Below, piece after piece: positions 5,567 through 6,270 of a stretch of 6,270 bases of DNA. Origin of the DNA: Pseudomonadota bacterium (lineage in GTDB: Bacteria; Pseudomonadota; Gammaproteobacteria; Burkholderiales; Thiobacillaceae); NCBI GenBank assembly GCA_030836725.1, contig JAUPLV010000126.1, positions 1 through 6,270 of the forward strand, in the 5' to 3' direction. A model generated the notes under the pieces. The model saw only the letters and a program-made list of their open reading frames with translations. It was not told the DNA's origin and did not search any database. A program made the translations under genes and the position numbers. Each line of letters begins with the position of its first letter. Position 1 is the first letter of the stretch.

Positions 5567-5591
5567 TTATTCATCTTGGAGTGCTCCTCTT

Positions 5592-6179
5592 ATGAATACG
5601 CTTTCTCGAGTCCTGTGGCTGAGCTGTTTGGTTCTTCTTGGCACCCGCCCCGCTGTGGCTGACGATGATGTCGCGGGCATCTGGTCGTCATTGACACGAA
5701 CCAAAGGCGGTCTCGGGCCGCAATGGATATTTACGAAGGATGGGAAGGTAACCCATACATTTGGCGCTTTGGTTGACTTCAAGTACGAAATCGAAGGTAG
5801 CCAGATGAAGATGACGCTTCTTGCTCCGGATCAATCTTTGACAAAGGAAGTGTCAACCAAGGAGTTCTCGATTGACGGGGACACGATGATCGAGAATCCC
5901 AAGGTGCCGGATCGGAAGCAAATCATGAAACGCACCGGCAAGCCATACAAGAACAGTCCCTCAATCGTTGGTGAGTGGACTTATGAGCATTACACGGGCG
6001 GCCCGGCCATAATGCGATATTCCAACACGGGTGTCGTACAGTTAAGCGTTCCGTTTAAAACACTTACCGGAACGTATCGGGCAAGCCGAGGCACTATTTC
6101 CATCACGCTGCGCGACCAGAAGCCGGTGAGTTACAAATTCAAGCGCGCGAAGGATGTTCTGGTTCTCACCGATGGCTGA
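5592..6179 (+). CDS. Exported protein with two lipocalin-like repeats, function unknown
   Basis: A 195-residue protein with a Sec signal peptide (hydrophobic residues 7-17, probable cut after AVA at residue 23). It is not a lipoprotein, since the Cys at 12 lies inside the hydrophobic core and not in a lipobox. The mature part looks like a duplicated beta-rich unit: VAGIWSS...GKV...FKYEIEGSQMKMTLLAPDQ (about 27-81) matches IVGEWTY...GVV...LTGTYRASRGTISITLRDQ (about 125-176) in order and spacing, recalling the GxW start and alternating strands of lipocalin-like domains. It ends soon after DVLVLTDG, slightly short for a closing strand. GGAG ten bases before the ATG supports the start; an in-frame extension upstream lacks this. 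GC content is near 50% in two counted 60-base lines (31/60 and 29/60), far below the operon, suggesting a different origin. I recognise no specific family. Confidence 0.75.
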   Translation: MNTLSRVLWLSCLVLLGTRPAVADDDVAGIWSSLTRTKGGLGPQWIFTKDGKVTHTFGALVDFKYEIEGSQMKMTLLAPDQSLTKEVSTKEFSIDGDTMIENPKVPDRKQIMKRTGKPYKNSPSIVGEWTYEHYTGGPAIMRYSNTGVVQLSVPFKTLTGTYRASRGTISITLRDQKPVSYKFKRAKDVLVLTDG

Positions 6180-6226
6180 GTTCGTTTTAACCGTGTTCTG
6201 CATCACTGGTAGGAGGTCCGGAGCGC

Positions 6227-6270
6227 ATGAAACAGAAACTGCTGGGGCGTGAGGTTGTCCTTGAAGCGGT
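6227..6270 (+). CDS. 5' end of an unidentified gene, cut by the window edge
   Basis: The ATG at 6227 is preceded by AGGAGG (6211-6216) with a 10-base spacer, one of the best ribosome sites in the window. Fourteen codons are visible, reading MKQKLLGREVVLEA, and the frame is open at the edge. It has no signal-peptide character so far. It starts 47 bp after the exported-protein gene on the same strand and may be co-transcribed with it. Too little is present to name a product. Confidence 0.55.
   Translation, partial: MKQKLLGREVVLEA

Larger units (their letters stand above)
5251..5591. other. Intergenic region between divergent queD-like and exported-protein genes
   Basis: About 340 bp, or 191 bp if the longer GTG start of the QueD-like gene is correct. 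It holds a possible micro-ORF (5471-5536), the inverted repeat GGTCGA/TCGACC (5512-5528) and the inverted repeat CCGTCA/TGACGG (5553-5566). Variants of AGAATCT recur at 5281-5287 and 5355-5361. I find no sigma-70 promoter that I would defend for either gene and no riboswitch that I recognise. Confidence 0.5.

Noticed and set aside
5367..5591. Upstream extension of the exported-protein frame to 5367
   Set aside because: It would bury a well-formed signal peptide and ribosome site in the middle of the protein, and its residues look like translated intergenic DNA.

Overview
The window is GC-rich bacterial DNA, most likely from a proteobacterium and perhaps a betaproteobacterium. That guess rests on composition, codon use and gene families, so the taxon is uncertain. 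No rRNA, tRNA or CRISPR array is visible.

The core is a six-gene, minus-strand run from 4743 down to 342. In transcription order it encodes an ArsR-type repressor fused to a rhodanese domain, a periplasmic rhodanese, a TauE/SafE-type sulfite/organosulfonate exporter, a free-standing DsrE-family sulfur-handling protein, an MFS transporter, and a SAM-dependent methyltransferase whose ATG overlaps the MFS stop. The regulator is preceded by a perfect 10-bp inverted repeat (4751-4774). It fills the space between a TTGACA -35 box and a weak -10, so the operon looks autoregulated. The best reading is a response to reactive or excess sulfane sulfur: sense persulfide, move sulfur between thiols, export sulfite or a related anion. 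The MFS/methyltransferase pair may handle an unidentified small molecule. No persulfide dioxygenase, sulfide:quinone reductase or sulfite oxidase lies in the window.

Upstream of the regulator, also on the minus strand, is a QueD-like 6-carboxytetrahydropterin synthase (4879 to about 5250). It keeps the catalytic Cys, Asp/His and Glu, but has Arg where the first zinc-binding His normally sits, and it has no convincing start site.

On the right, on the plus strand, is a gene for a small exported protein built from two similar lipocalin-like halves (5592-6179), clearly less GC-rich than the operon. The first 14 codons of another gene follow, behind a strong ribosome binding site (6227 to the window end). 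The 5251-5591 intergenic region holds a possible micro-ORF and two perfect inverted repeats. The left edge (1-341) has no convincing gene. It holds hairpins and a sharp composition change near 255 that may mark the end of a mobile element.
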